Position numbers and translations under genes: made by a program. Below the pieces are notes generated by a model that searched no databases, had not been told where the DNA came from, and saw only the letters and a program-made list of their open reading frames with translations. 64,000 bases of DNA. Origin: an uncultured Flavobacteriaceae bacterium (GTDB lineage Bacteria; Bacteroidota; Bacteroidia; Flavobacteriales; Flavobacteriaceae). The stretch is from NCBI GenBank assembly GCA_947493175.1, contig CANLQD010000014.1, positions 1 to 64,000 of the forward strand. Reading direction: 5' to 3'. Positions 16,324-25,878 of the stretch are shown piece after piece (the stretch's first letter is position 1; each line of letters begins with the position of its first letter).

Positions 16324-16362
16324 AACCTCCTTTTTCTATCGGTTTTGGCCATATTGCTTTTA

Positions 16363-18393
16363 TCACTCCACCTTATACGTCTTCTTTTCTGGCCCCACCC
16401 CGGTAATGGTCAATGACTTCCACTCCTTCGGCAGTATCGGACTCTTTTGTACAATGCCTTCTTCGGTGATATCCAGGCCTCCAAACCCAAAAAGTACCAC
16501 TTGAAGCATGCCCCCGGCCCCAGTCGCAAAGTATGGATTATCGCTGGTCGCAGCTTCTGCCAGCGCCCCAAAGGGTGGCCGTTTGTTGGGCTCGTAGCTA
16601 CGTCTAAAGAGGCGATAGGCTTCCTTGGCATTGCCCAATCGGGCATAGATGACCGCAAAGACCGATTGCCCCATGGCCGGGCCTTCCTCTGCCAACTTGG
16701 GTTCGTAGTATTTCAAATCTTTCAAGATGGTCTCTTGGTCGTTAACGATATTCAGGGGATAGGTCAACAAATTGACATCGGCCTGCTTGATGCGCTCGCC
16801 ATCGTAGGTCGCATGTTCCTTGGTGGTACCATCCTCAAATTTGAGGATTCGGATGTTGGCCGCTACCTCGTTCCAAATGAGTGGTACGGTTTCTCCGACT
16901 TCTGCGGCCGCCAATATAGCGAACTGCAAAGCGGTGATCGCCGATCCGTTGGTAAAGGCATTATCATCTACATTTGGGGCAAATTCGTTGGCGCCTACCA
17001 CATTTTTAATGCTGTAAGTACCATCTTCATTTTTGACGGCGCGGCTTACCCAGTAATCGGCTACCTCCTTTATCAAGGGGTAGCCACGCTCTTTTAGCCA
17101 TTCCTTGTTCTGTGTCACTCGGTAATAGTTCCAAAAGGCAATGGCCACATCGGCGGTGATATGGTGTTCAAAAGTGCCGGTCAAGGCCCAAGCAGGGGTC
17201 GCTTCCTCACCTGTATCATCACTTTCCCAAGGGAACATGGCACCCTTATAGCCAAAATTAATGGCCTTTTCCTTGGCTTTTTCCAAGCGATTCGAACGGT
17301 AATTGACCAATGAGCGGGCAATATCCTGGTTGAGTAGCAATAGGGGAGGAAACATCCATAATTCCGTATCCCAAAAAATATGCCCGTTGTAGTTTTGTGA
17401 GGAGAGTCCCATCGGGGCAATGCTCAGGTCAGAGTCACCTCTTGAAAAGGCATAAAGATGGTAAAGGGCCAAACGCACATCCAATTGATCTTGCAGACTG
17501 CCTTCAATAATGATATCCCCTTCCCACAGTTCGGCCCATAATTTTTTATGCTGATTTAACAAATCTTTACGCGGTGTCAATAAATTAAAGATGACAAAAC
17601 GCTCCGATTCCGTTTGTGGGTCTTCAAAATCTTGGGTCGTACATTGGGCACCCGTCCACGCAAATTCATAAACGTCTCCTTTTTTCAATTCTTTTTCGAA
17701 GGACAATCGATTCTCATAGGCAGAAACCATGTTGTGTGTTAACTCCGGTCGCTGATTTTCTCGTGTAGAATTGATGGCATGCCAGATAAAGGTAGCCGAT
17801 GTCCCCACAAGGTGTCTCCCCAGACGGCTTTCTGCAACCGTTTGAAGAATGGGCATGGTGGTTTCCAAATCTTGGAGTATCCGAAACGTACTGTTCGGGC
17901 TATGATACTCTTCGGGCGTGATTATTTTGCCGGTAACCTTCAATTTTAACGGTTTTGTAGGAATCACTTTAACATCTACATAACCAGTGTATTGCACGTT
18001 TCTAAGTGTATAAATGGTATAAGCTATTTCCGCTTTGTTCTTAAAAGTGAAAGAGGTGGTGAAAGCAGCTGTTTTCATGTTCAATTCCTGCTTAAAATCG
18101 GAGATGTTTTCTTCTGTAACCAACTCACCATCGATTTCCATATCGAGATTTGCGAAGTTCATTCCCAATAGAATTTTGCTCACACCGAGTGGTGATTCTT
18201 TATCGTAGACATTGTTGAGAATAATAGATTTAGTTTGAAAAGGTTTGTCCTCCGGGAGGATACCTATACGTCCGTTTGCGGCGACGATTCCGGTATATGT
18301 ATCAACTTTTCCGCTTGAGATTTTCCAACCTTCCTCTTGGGAATAAGCTCCAGACACGAAAAATAGCAAGAGCAGTGACAACAATTTTTTCAT
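16363..18393 (-). CDS. exported glycoside hydrolase family 65-like enzyme
   Basis: 676 residues with a signal peptide (1-18, before 'QEEGW'). The N-terminal beta-sandwich spans about 20-270. The (alpha/alpha)6 barrel carries 'FWDTELWM' (340-347), 'FPWES' (387-391) and 'VVGANEF' with the probable catalytic acid E470, all in the GH65 order. The C-terminal sheet domain is short. GH65 contains phosphorylases acting on maltose, trehalose and kojibiose and hydrolases of glucosyl-disaccharides. An exported member without a phosphate-side partner is more likely a hydrolase (inference). Its 3' end faces the 3' end of the hybrid regulator, 39 bp away. Confidence 0.88.
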   Translation of the reverse strand: MKKLLSLLLLFFVSGAYSQEEGWKISSGKVDTYTGIVAANGRIGILPEDKPFQTKSIILNNVYDKESPLGVSKILLGMNFANLDMEIDGELVTEENISDFKQELNMKTAAFTTSFTFKNKAEIAYTIYTLRNVQYTGYVDVKVIPTKPLKLKVTGKIITPEEYHSPNSTFRILQDLETTMPILQTVAESRLGRHLVGTSATFIWHAINSTRENQRPELTHNMVSAYENRLSFEKELKKGDVYEFAWTGAQCTTQDFEDPQTESERFVIFNLLTPRKDLLNQHKKLWAELWEGDIIIEGSLQDQLDVRLALYHLYAFSRGDSDLSIAPMGLSSQNYNGHIFWDTELWMFPPLLLLNQDIARSLVNYRSNRLEKAKEKAINFGYKGAMFPWESDDTGEEATPAWALTGTFEHHITADVAIAFWNYYRVTQNKEWLKERGYPLIKEVADYWVSRAVKNEDGTYSIKNVVGANEFAPNVDDNAFTNGSAITALQFAILAAAEVGETVPLIWNEVAANIRILKFEDGTTKEHATYDGERIKQADVNLLTYPLNIVNDQETILKDLKYYEPKLAEEGPAMGQSVFAVIYARLGNAKEAYRLFRRSYEPNKRPPFGALAEAATSDNPYFATGAGGMLQVVLFGFGGLDITEEGIVQKSPILPKEWKSLTITGVGPEKKTYKVE

Positions 18394-18435
18394 GGTAATA
18401 CTAATAGGTTTGATGAAAAGTCAAGATACTAAATG

Positions 18436-18468
18436 AAAAATGTTCCGACAACCTGCCCGAACATTTTT
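18436..18468. repeat. perfect 10-bp inverted repeat
   Basis: AAAAATGTTC (18436-18445), 13-base loop CGACAACCTGCCC, GAACATTTTT (18459-18468). On the minus strand it follows the stop of the gene at 18490-19071 by 21 bp and ends in a T run, so it may be that gene's terminator. It also lies 43 bp upstream of the GH65 start, where an operator could sit. Confidence 0.5.
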
Positions 18469-18489
18469 GTACTATGTTTCAATAGACTA

Positions 18490-19071
18490 TTAGATAATAC
18501 GCTCCAAAGGAATCTGAAGTTGATGTGGTCTGTTTTCAATTTTGTCAAATGGGGTACCGTCTACATGTTTGGCACCCATGAATAAGAGCCCGCTTTTAAA
18601 ATAAATCAGGTCATAGTCAGAAACAATTTGTCCCTCTTCTATGTGGAACATGGGGAAGGCTTTTTGCAGAATGTTCTTTTGTACTCCTTTTTGAAATAGT
18701 GTCATTCCTTCAGGTAGCCCTTTATTTAACATTTCTGTGGTTTGATCTTGTAGGGGAGTTACACCGAAACCTTCGTTCAAGATGTAATCGATGTTCCAGG
18801 CGCCTTCCGCAATAGGGTGTGCCATACCCCAGACCAAATCGCCCTTAAATTCGAATTCCATAAGGGGCAACTGGCCATAATTGTCGCCAAATAGTGTAAT
18901 AGTCCCTATGAACTTATGGTTTGGCAGGTATGTGAAATGCCTTTTTAGAAAAGTGGGCTCAACAGTGCCAATTCCCGACCGGTCTTCGGTTGGGCGTAGT
19001 TCCACTGAAAGACTTTTCCATTCCCCGATGCAGAACTCCTGCACTTCTTTAAGTGTTTTCGGATTTTCCAT
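18490..19071 (-). CDS. conserved hypothetical protein, divergent from an HxlR regulator
   Basis: 193 residues from the ATG at 19071; a longer frame begins at 19134, but its extra 21 residues overlap the probable HxlR promoter and look non-conserved. The protein is soluble, beta-rich and lacks a signal peptide. Segments such as 'GIGTVEPTFLKRHFTYLPNHKF' (cited in part) and 'DLIYFKSGLLFMGAKH' suggest a lipocalin or START-like barrel. I cannot name a family. Being divergent from HxlR across 139 bp of very AT-rich DNA it is the likely target gene of that regulator, so it may be a small-molecule or detoxification protein. Confidence 0.75.
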   Translation of the reverse strand: MENPKTLKEVQEFCIGEWKSLSVELRPTEDRSGIGTVEPTFLKRHFTYLPNHKFIGTITLFGDNYGQLPLMEFEFKGDLVWGMAHPIAEGAWNIDYILNEGFGVTPLQDQTTEMLNKGLPEGMTLFQKGVQKNILQKAFPMFHIEEGQIVSDYDLIYFKSGLLFMGAKHVDGTPFDKIENRPHQLQIPLERII

Positions 19072-19082
19072 AAAATATACTT

Positions 19083-19112
19083 TTTGATTACCCAACAAAG
19101 GTTTTACATTTG
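19083..19112 (+). promoter_or_regulatory. probable promoter of the HxlR regulator gene
   Basis: TTTG at 19083-19086 and TACATTTG at 19105-19112, spacing 18. The -7 box is a perfect TAnnTTTG. It gives a leader of about 90 nt before the ATG at 19211 and argues that the divergent gene starts at 19071 and not at 19134. Confidence 0.4.
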
Positions 19113-19210
19113 TATGAAAAGAACAAGTAGACATAATATTATTACTTAGTTAATAAAATCATACTATAATTGATAATCAGTTTATTATAATCGAAAAAAA
19201 ATCAAAAAAG

Positions 19211-19531
19211 ATGACCGAAGCTACCAAAGCTTGTCCCGTAACCTATTGTATGCGAATGATAGGGGGTAAATGGAAACCCATTATTCTCTATTTGATTTCA
19301 AAGGGCGCGAACCGATTTGGGGTATTACAACGTGGGATAGAGGGCATTAGTAAGCAAATGTTGACGAAGCAGCTACGGGAAATGGAGCAAGATGGTATAT
19401 TGCATCGCAAAATTTTTGCCGAGATTCCACCCAGAGTAGAGTATTCCGTGACGAAGAAGGGGAAATCGCTCTACCCGATTATCCATAGTATGCGGGAATG
19501 GGGCGAAAAGAATGGTGCTGTTTCCTTATAA
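19211..19531 (+). CDS. HxlR-family winged-helix transcriptional regulator
   Basis: 106 residues, the normal size for the family. The HxlR pattern is complete: 'CPVTYCMRMIGGKWKPIIL' (8-26) with two N-terminal cysteines, 'FGVLQRGIEGISKQMLTKQLREME' as the recognition helix region, 'GILHRKIFAEIPPRVEYSVTKKG' as the wing (both cited in parts) and a closing helix. HxlR proteins sense quinones, aldehydes or redox stress, often through cysteines (C8 and C13 here are candidates), and usually control a divergent gene, here the hypothetical protein at 18490-19071. Confidence 0.92.
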   Translation: MTEATKACPVTYCMRMIGGKWKPIILYLISKGANRFGVLQRGIEGISKQMLTKQLREMEQDGILHRKIFAEIPPRVEYSVTKKGKSLYPIIHSMREWGEKNGAVSL

Positions 19532-19653
19532 TAGAATTGTTTTCAGTACCGGTTGGGTCTTTCTTTAAAGGAGGTGTAAACAATTGTTGAAAAGCTGACA
19601 TAAATATCTTTTCAATTCACTTTCCCAAATTTTCGATTTTCCTATTTTTGCCC

Positions 19654-21186
19654 ATGCAAAATAACGTCCTGATCCTAGATTTCGGTTCACAATACACACA
19701 ACTCATCGCCAGACGGGTTCGCGAACTGAATATTTTCTGTGAAATCAAACCCTATAACAAAATGCCGGAAGATCTATCGAGCTATAAAGCCGTGATTCTT
19801 TCCGGCTCTCCTTTTTCGGTCCGGGCCGAAGATGCCCCGCATCCCGACCTTTCCGAAATAAAAGGAAAGAAACCCTTATTGGGTATTTGCTACGGAGCAC
19901 AATACCTGGCGCATTTTAACGGGGGCAATGTAGAGAAGTCGAATACCCGTGAATATGGCCGGGCCAACTTGACCACTATATCGGGTACAGAGCCGTTTTT
20001 TTATGAAATCACGGAAGGTTCACAAGTATGGATGAGCCATGCCGATACCATTAAGACATTGCCTGAAAATACTTCGCTCTTGGCGAGCACCAGTGATGTG
20101 AAAAATGCGGCCTTCAAATTCGATGGGGAGGATACCTACTGTATTCAGTTTCACCCTGAGGTGTACCATAGCACCCAGGGCAAGCAATTGTTAGAAAACT
20201 TTTTGATTCACATCGCCGGACTCAAACAAACCTGGACACCGGATGCTTTTGTGGATACAACGGTTGCCGAATTGAAAGAGAAAATCGGTAACGATAAGGT
20301 AATACTGGGATTGTCGGGCGGTGTCGATTCTACCGTGGCCGCTGTCTTGTTGCACAAGGCCATCGGCAAGCACCTGCACTGTATTTTTGTAAATAATGGC
20401 CTCCTTCGTAAAAATGAATTTGAAGATGTACTCGAGCAATATGAGGGTATGGGGTTGAACGTCAAAGGAGTAGATGCTTCGGCACGTTTTTTGGATGCAT
20501 TGGCGGGTGAGAGTGATCCCGAGAAAAAAAGAAAAATCATCGGTCGGGTGTTCATTGAGGTTTTCGATGATGAAGCGCACCTGGTAGAAGACGCCAAGTG
20601 GTTGGCACAAGGCACTATTTATCCTGATGTGATCGAGTCGGTTTCCGGTACGGGAGGACCGTCGGCCACGATTAAGAGCCATCATAACGTAGGGGGACTG
20701 CCCGATTTTATGAAACTAAAAGTAGTGGAGCCTTTGAAAATGTTGTTCAAAGATGAAGTACGGCGTGTAGGCGCCAGTATGGATATTCATCCAGATCGTT
20801 TGGGACGCCATCCCTTTCCGGGACCTGGTTTGGCCATTCGGATTCTCGGGGACATTACAAGAGAGAAAGTCGCCATTTTGCAAGAGGTAGACCATATTTT
20901 TATACAAGGTTTGCGCGATTGGGGATTATATGATCAGGTCTGGCAGGCCGGAGCCATGCTTTTACCCGTAAATAGTGTAGGGGTCATGGGAGATGAACGT
21001 ACTTATGAAAAATGCGTAGCTTTACGAGCTGTTGAAAGTACCGATGGGATGACCGCAGATTGGGTGAATTTACCGTATGAATTTTTACAAAAAACATCCA
21101 ACGATATCATTAATAAAGTCCCTGGAGTGAATCGCGTCGTATATGATATAAGTTCAAAACCTCCGGCAACCATAGAATGGGAATAA
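19654..21186 (+). CDS. guaA: GMP synthase (glutamine-hydrolysing)
   Basis: 510 residues from the ATG at 19654 (a TTG two codons earlier is less likely). The class I glutamine amidotransferase domain has C79 ('GICYG') with H168 and E170 ('FHPEV'). The ATP pyrophosphatase domain has the PP loop SGGVDS (221-226), and the C-terminal dimerisation domain ends 'SSKPPATIEWE', as in the family. It converts XMP to GMP in the cytoplasm, the last step of guanine nucleotide synthesis. The LysM gene starts 2 bp after the stop and is surely cotranscribed. Confidence 0.97.
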   Translation: MQNNVLILDFGSQYTQLIARRVRELNIFCEIKPYNKMPEDLSSYKAVILSGSPFSVRAEDAPHPDLSEIKGKKPLLGICYGAQYLAHFNGGNVEKSNTREYGRANLTTISGTEPFFYEITEGSQVWMSHADTIKTLPENTSLLASTSDVKNAAFKFDGEDTYCIQFHPEVYHSTQGKQLLENFLIHIAGLKQTWTPDAFVDTTVAELKEKIGNDKVILGLSGGVDSTVAAVLLHKAIGKHLHCIFVNNGLLRKNEFEDVLEQYEGMGLNVKGVDASARFLDALAGESDPEKKRKIIGRVFIEVFDDEAHLVEDAKWLAQGTIYPDVIESVSGTGGPSATIKSHHNVGGLPDFMKLKVVEPLKMLFKDEVRRVGASMDIHPDRLGRHPFPGPGLAIRILGDITREKVAILQEVDHIFIQGLRDWGLYDQVWQAGAMLLPVNSVGVMGDERTYEKCVALRAVESTDGMTADWVNLPYEFLQKTSNDIINKVPGVNRVVYDISSKPPATIEWE

Positions 21187-21188
21187 TT

Positions 21189-23345
21189 ATGAACCGAATT
21201 TTGAAACATACTTTTTTTCTACTTTTTTTTGCACTGATCGTGCATCAGGCAAATGCACAAAAATTTACGAGTCACAATGTTCGATCTGGGGAGACCTTGG
21301 AGCAAATCGCCCAGAAGTATCAGGTGTCCATTGCAGATATTCTGGTGTACAATAAAGAAGTTAAGGTAGGGCAAGATTTAAGGCCGAACACCATTTTGGT
21401 GATTCCTGTCAACGCCAAGGAGGGTAGTGGTGTGGTGGCACCTTCGAGTCCCCAGGGACAGGAAAATGCAGATGCACAAGAAGAACCTATTGGCTTTAGG
21501 TCGCACAAGGTGCGTAAGAAGGAAACCTTATACGGAATTGCCAAACGGTACAATATCACCGAAAACGATATAAAAAGGTATAACAAGGAGCTCTATTCTT
21601 CGCAATTGAAGAAAAAGATGGTCTTGCGAATACCAAAATATCGGAGGGTAAGGCCTGAAGAGGCGAGCACGGAAAATCCAGAAGATTTCTTCATGTATAC
21701 GGTGGCCCCAAAGGAGACCCGATGGAGTATTGCCTATAAAAATGGAATTACTATCGATAGTCTCTTGAACCTAAACCCCGATTTGTCCAAAACCTCCGAC
21801 TATCTTCGGGAGGGGCAGCAGCTACGACTGCCCAAGAAACCGGGTAGTACGATCCAAAAACAGGAAACACGATTGTATCGTTCGTACACAGTACCTCCTA
21901 AAATGAACTTTTATCAACTAGAAAAACAGTTCGGGGTGAAGGCGGAAGAAGTGGTTCGTTTGAACCCAGAGATTACCGAGAGGGGCGGACTCAAAGAGGG
22001 GATGGTCATTCGGTTACCCGAACGAAAACTCGATGCCGGCGATGTAAATACCGATAACTACAACTTTTATGAGGTAAAGCCAAAACAGACAGAGTTTTCC
22101 TTGACCCGAAAACTGGGAATCAGTTACAGGGAACTGCTACTATTGAACCCCGCTCTCAAAGACGGTCTTAAAGCGGGTATGATCTTAAAACTGCCCAAAG
22201 CACAAACCGGGAATTTTGAGGTGCGCAATGCGCTGGTGTTGGATAAGATAGATTTGATGGACAGTATCGATGTTGCGAACAGGCCGAAACTGTTGTTTTT
22301 ATTACCATTTCGTTTAGATAGGCTCAATATGGGCGACACAGAGTCGGTCAAAGAGGCCATTGCTAAGCGAAACGATGTGAAATTGAGTTTAGGATTGTAT
22401 TCGGGTGCTTTGGTAGCGATCGACTCCATTGCGGAATTGGGAATTTCAGTGACGGTAAAAACACTCGATAACGAACTAGACCTTACCAAAACAAAAGAGT
22501 TGTTGGCGAGGGAGTCCTTAGGGGAATACAATGCCATTATCGGTCCTTTAGACCCACAATCCATCAAGGAGACGGCTATACGCGCATCTTCGGAAGGTGT
22601 TCCCGTAATTGCACCGATTCCCGTACGAAGTGAGATTAGTTTGCCCAATGTTTTCTTTACGTATACGTCCGAACAACTGCTAAGGGAACGGATGTTACAG
22701 TATATGGATAGTTTGGCGATAGATAAAAACGTGATCATTATCGCCGACAAGAAAAATGACGCTGTTAAAAAGATGATTTTAGAGCGATTTCCCGATGCAA
22801 AAATAGCAGAGCTGATAGAGGAGGAGAAGAATATATCGTTGAACCTGGAGAGGTTCGAGAGATTGTTAGCCCTGGACAAGGAAAATTGGGTGTTTCTAGA
22901 AACGGATAATGAAAAATTAGTTCCCAGTGTAAGTTCCATTTTAAACTCTAAAAACACGAAGGAAGTAATGGTTCGAATGTTTACTACGAACAAGAACAAA
23001 GCTTTTGATAACGATGCTATCTCGATATCCCATTTGTCGAACCTGAGATTCACGTATCCATCGGTAAGTAGGGAAGTGGGGAATAATGCCTTTGTAAAGC
23101 GCTATCAAGAACGATTTGGGGATGCACCCGACCGTTTTGCCGTACGTGGATTCGATATCACCTACGACCTCCTTTTGAAGTTGGCCTATAAGAATGATTT
23201 GTTCGTTATTTCAAAGATGATCGGCGAAACCGAATACAATGGCAATAAATTCAGTTATGAAAAGGACCCGGCTTCAGGATATTTTAATAGTTCTTCCTTT
23301 ATCAATACCTACGAAGAGATGCAGATCAAGGAGCTGAAGTTATAA
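21189..23345 (+). CDS. exported protein with five LysM domains and a PBP-like domain
   Basis: 718 residues from the ATG at 21189; a start at 21177 would overlap guaA and spoil the signal peptide (1-23, ending 'ANA'). Five LysM repeats follow, each beginning with an 'xVxxxET' type strand and ending in 'IP' or 'LP' (starting near residues 28, 98, 162, 223 and 283), which bind peptidoglycan. The C-terminal 350 residues (about 365-715) look like a type 1 periplasmic binding fold ('PKLLFLLPFRLD', 'YNAIIGPLDPQSIKE', 'GVPVIAPIPV'). It would be a periplasmic, wall-bound ligand sensor. The tight link to guaA is probably a matter of gene order, not joint function. Confidence 0.85.
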   Translation: MNRILKHTFFLLFFALIVHQANAQKFTSHNVRSGETLEQIAQKYQVSIADILVYNKEVKVGQDLRPNTILVIPVNAKEGSGVVAPSSPQGQENADAQEEPIGFRSHKVRKKETLYGIAKRYNITENDIKRYNKELYSSQLKKKMVLRIPKYRRVRPEEASTENPEDFFMYTVAPKETRWSIAYKNGITIDSLLNLNPDLSKTSDYLREGQQLRLPKKPGSTIQKQETRLYRSYTVPPKMNFYQLEKQFGVKAEEVVRLNPEITERGGLKEGMVIRLPERKLDAGDVNTDNYNFYEVKPKQTEFSLTRKLGISYRELLLLNPALKDGLKAGMILKLPKAQTGNFEVRNALVLDKIDLMDSIDVANRPKLLFLLPFRLDRLNMGDTESVKEAIAKRNDVKLSLGLYSGALVAIDSIAELGISVTVKTLDNELDLTKTKELLARESLGEYNAIIGPLDPQSIKETAIRASSEGVPVIAPIPVRSEISLPNVFFTYTSEQLLRERMLQYMDSLAIDKNVIIIADKKNDAVKKMILERFPDAKIAELIEEEKNISLNLERFERLLALDKENWVFLETDNEKLVPSVSSILNSKNTKEVMVRMFTTNKNKAFDNDAISISHLSNLRFTYPSVSREVGNNAFVKRYQERFGDAPDRFAVRGFDITYDLLLKLAYKNDLFVISKMIGETEYNGNKFSYEKDPASGYFNSSSFINTYEEMQIKELKL

Positions 23346-23470
23346 TTACTGAGGCCTAACTAAACACCATTTCGGGACCTTTTAAGATTGGTATCGGAAC
23401 ATTGGTTCACATATACTTTTAAGGAAAAAAGCCCGTTACTTGCTATAGAGGTCCGCTTGATCGATACTAT

Positions 23471-24034
23471 TTGCGGACACTCGTGCTAAATGTTTCAAGG
23501 GCTTTGGGTACTTTCAAATTTGTCGGTTTTGTAGTGTTGTTCTGTGGCTTGTTCCTTTGTTTCGATCAGCAAGAAGAGGAAGCTATTTTATGGACGCCTA
23601 CTACCCAACTCGACTGGAACGATTTTAAAGGCCGGCCTACGAATAATCGCGCAGCCGCTATTACAGCCAGTGGTATTTCCTATCGGTTTTCTTCATTGTT
23701 AAAAGGAGATGTAGTACAATTGGATTTTACGGTGAACAGTTACTTTTATCCGAACCAGTCTTGGTACCGACCCGATTTGTGTGATTCGGTCATTCTCGGG
23801 CACGAGCAGTTGCATTTTGATATTTCCGAGCTGTATGCACGTAAGATGCGAAAACAGCTGAATGAAACCCGTTTTACCAAAAATGTCAAGGCTGAAGTGA
23901 GGGCTATCTACAAAACGATTACCAAGGAATTGAATGATTTTCAAAATCGCTATGATTCCGAAACCAACTTCTCAAGAAATCGGGAACAACAGTTGCTATG
24001 GAACGCGAAGATCAATGAGGCTTTGGGAAAATAG
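23471..24034 (+). CDS. DUF922-type protein with an HExxH motif
   Basis: 187 residues from a TTG at 23471; there is no ATG in the open frame (a GTG four codons later is also possible). A hydrophobic N-terminal segment (about 15-30, ending 'FLCF') may be a signal anchor or lipoprotein-like signal. The core matches DUF922: 'LDWNDFKGRPTNNR' (48-61) and 'LGHEQLHFDI' with HEQLH at 111-115. HExxH is the zinc site of metallopeptidases, so a secreted protease is predicted, though activity is not shown for this family. The closing part is a charged helix. Confidence 0.8.
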   Translation: MRTLVLNVSRALGTFKFVGFVVLFCGLFLCFDQQEEEAILWTPTTQLDWNDFKGRPTNNRAAAITASGISYRFSSLLKGDVVQLDFTVNSYFYPNQSWYRPDLCDSVILGHEQLHFDISELYARKMRKQLNETRFTKNVKAEVRAIYKTITKELNDFQNRYDSETNFSRNREQQLLWNAKINEALGK

Positions 24035-24087
24035 TGGTTGTGTTCGAAGAGGAAAGTCAGACTTTTGAGAAGGGAAGGTTGGTGACT

Positions 24088-24126
24088 GAAGACGGATGAT
24101 GGAAGACGGATGACGGATGACGGAAG
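24088..24126 (+). repeat. short tandem repeat (GGATGAC/GGAAGAC)
   Basis: GAAGACGGATGATGGAAGAC followed by GGATGACGGATGACGGAAG: units of 7 bp (GGATGAC, GGAAGAC) repeated about five times between the DUF922 gene and bshC. No coding potential. Confidence 0.6.
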
Positions 24127-24270
24127 TTTGTAAAAAGATGTATGTTCTGGCCATAACCGCTAAAGTTGCCCGTTCGCATACCTTGTGATCTACGAATCAC
24201 AAAAAGCGTACATGTACCCTACAAATCTGCTGGCACCTTCTGTTTGCTCCCCAAAATGACCTACAGGTTG

Positions 24271-25878
24271 TTATGCTTTGTACGATAGGATTAAAAACTC
24301 CATTCGGAGGGGGTGTAAGGCTTTGAGCAACATAGGAATCAATTGATCTCCCATTGGCAGATAAACTTCGGAGAAATTAAAAGACCTTTCTTGTAGGGAT
24401 CGGTTGGGGAAAAGTTCGTTCTGTAAATCGGTCATACGTACCACATGATCCTTTAACTTGCGTTTTTGTGCCTTTAAAAGCCGCTTTTCAAGCTTATCAA
24501 GTCCATTCTTCTGTTTTACCTCTTGCGCTTTTACGGCTCCCAGAAACGAGGGATCGGTTTGTTCGGCCAGTTCGTACAGCTGCTCGAATTGTTTTTCCAA
24601 GTGTTTTTTTTGTGGCGAAAAATCAATATCGATATTAGATATTTCCCTGATTTTTTTATTGATAAATCGGTTTTGCTCCAAAAACAGATGCTGCGTGGTC
24701 AGGTTCATTTTTTGAAGCTTGCGTTGCTGTTTTTCAGATACGAGCAATGCCGAATTTCTAGGTAACAGCATAGGAAAAGGTACCTCCATTGATTCGAACA
24801 TCGCCTTTAACTCTAGCCAATAGGCTATTTCTCCCCCGCCTCCGATATAGCAAAGATTGGGTAGGATGACCTCTTGATATAGGGGCCTAGCGATAACGTT
24901 GGGCGAAAATCGTTCCGGATAGGCTTCCAACTCTTTCAGTAATTCCTCCTTGGAAAATGAGATGTTGGTATCATTGACGAAAAATTGATCATCCTTTTCT
25001 ACAATGCGCTCCCGTAGGCCTTCCTTCAAATAAAAATAATTGATTTCCCGGGGATTCACCTGAATTTTATAAGATTCAGGTAGTGCTTCCAGCTGTGAAA
25101 CCGTCTCGGAGACTTGGGTAAAGGCACGACTTTCAAAAAGGTCTTTTTTGGCGTACGGTATAAGCAGTTGTTTTAAACTTTTATCGTCTCCATCAATGAT
25201 GACCAGCCCCTCTGACCCAAAAAGGGCATTGGCCAAATGCCTGGTAGCCGCTGTTAGGTTGTTATGTTCCAAGTAGGCCTCTCTGAAAAGGGTTCGGAGT
25301 GCATCGGCATTTGTACCAGGTCCCAATTCATGCTGCAATGCCTCGTATACTTCTTGCAATCCTTCTGTGGGTAATTGGCCAACAGCTCCCGCAGCCTCTT
25401 TGTTCCAAAGTAGTTTTTTTCCTTGAAAGTTAAAATAATTGATTTCTTCAAAGTCATGATCCTCGGTCGCCATCCAGTAAACGGGTACAAAATTAAATTT
25501 TGGATAAGCGCTCTTCAGTTCCTTGCAGAGATTGATGGTAGAAATTATTTTATAAAGGAAGTAGAGTGGGCCCGTGAACAGGTTCAACTGATGTCCGGTT
25601 ACGATGGTAAAAGTAATGGGCTCCTTCAGTTGTTTAAGGTGGTCTTGTGTTTTTTTGGAAGTCGCGGTTCCACGATATTGTTTTTGGAGGGCATCGTAGA
25701 GAACTTCCCGATGGCTAATGGGAAAATGACCTGATTTTTCTTCAATCTGTTGTTTGAAGTTATCAAGCTTGGGAAACCGGTGATAGAACGATTTCAGGGA
25801 TTCCTTTTCATCGATGTAATCACAGATCAGTTGGGAGAAATAGCCGGTTTTTTTAAAGGGAATACAGTCAATATCCAT
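24271..25878 (-). CDS. bshC: bacillithiol biosynthesis cysteine-adding enzyme BshC
   Basis: 535 residues, the expected length. The Rossmann part carries 'IVTGHQLNLFTGPLYFLYK' (93-111) and 'FVPVYWMATEDHDFEEINYF' (128-147), both hallmarks of BshC. Then come 'LFGSEGLVIIDGDD', 'PRPLYQE'-like 'ARPLYQEVILPNLCYIGGGGEIAYW' (cited in part) and a coiled-coil arm (about 390-480). BshC adds cysteine to glucosaminyl-malate, the last step of bacillithiol synthesis, so this organism uses that thiol. bshA and bshB are not in the window. The gene is alone and shows no clear promoter. Confidence 0.95.
   Translation of the reverse strand: MDIDCIPFKKTGYFSQLICDYIDEKESLKSFYHRFPKLDNFKQQIEEKSGHFPISHREVLYDALQKQYRGTATSKKTQDHLKQLKEPITFTIVTGHQLNLFTGPLYFLYKIISTINLCKELKSAYPKFNFVPVYWMATEDHDFEEINYFNFQGKKLLWNKEAAGAVGQLPTEGLQEVYEALQHELGPGTNADALRTLFREAYLEHNNLTAATRHLANALFGSEGLVIIDGDDKSLKQLLIPYAKKDLFESRAFTQVSETVSQLEALPESYKIQVNPREINYFYLKEGLRERIVEKDDQFFVNDTNISFSKEELLKELEAYPERFSPNVIARPLYQEVILPNLCYIGGGGEIAYWLELKAMFESMEVPFPMLLPRNSALLVSEKQQRKLQKMNLTTQHLFLEQNRFINKKIREISNIDIDFSPQKKHLEKQFEQLYELAEQTDPSFLGAVKAQEVKQKNGLDKLEKRLLKAQKRKLKDHVVRMTDLQNELFPNRSLQERSFNFSEVYLPMGDQLIPMLLKALHPLRMEFLILSYKA

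Noticed and set aside
16447..17097. Open frame of 216 codons on the plus strand
   Set aside because: Antisense to the GH65 barrel; no domain character.
19643..19650. TATTTTTG as a promoter of guaA
   Set aside because: The start of transcription would fall beyond the ATG at 19654 and there is no TTTG at the right distance.
22124..23053. Open frame of 309 codons on the minus strand
   Set aside because: Lies wholly antisense to the LysM/PBP-like gene, which has a signal peptide and clear domains; the product is Ser/Leu-rich shadow sequence.
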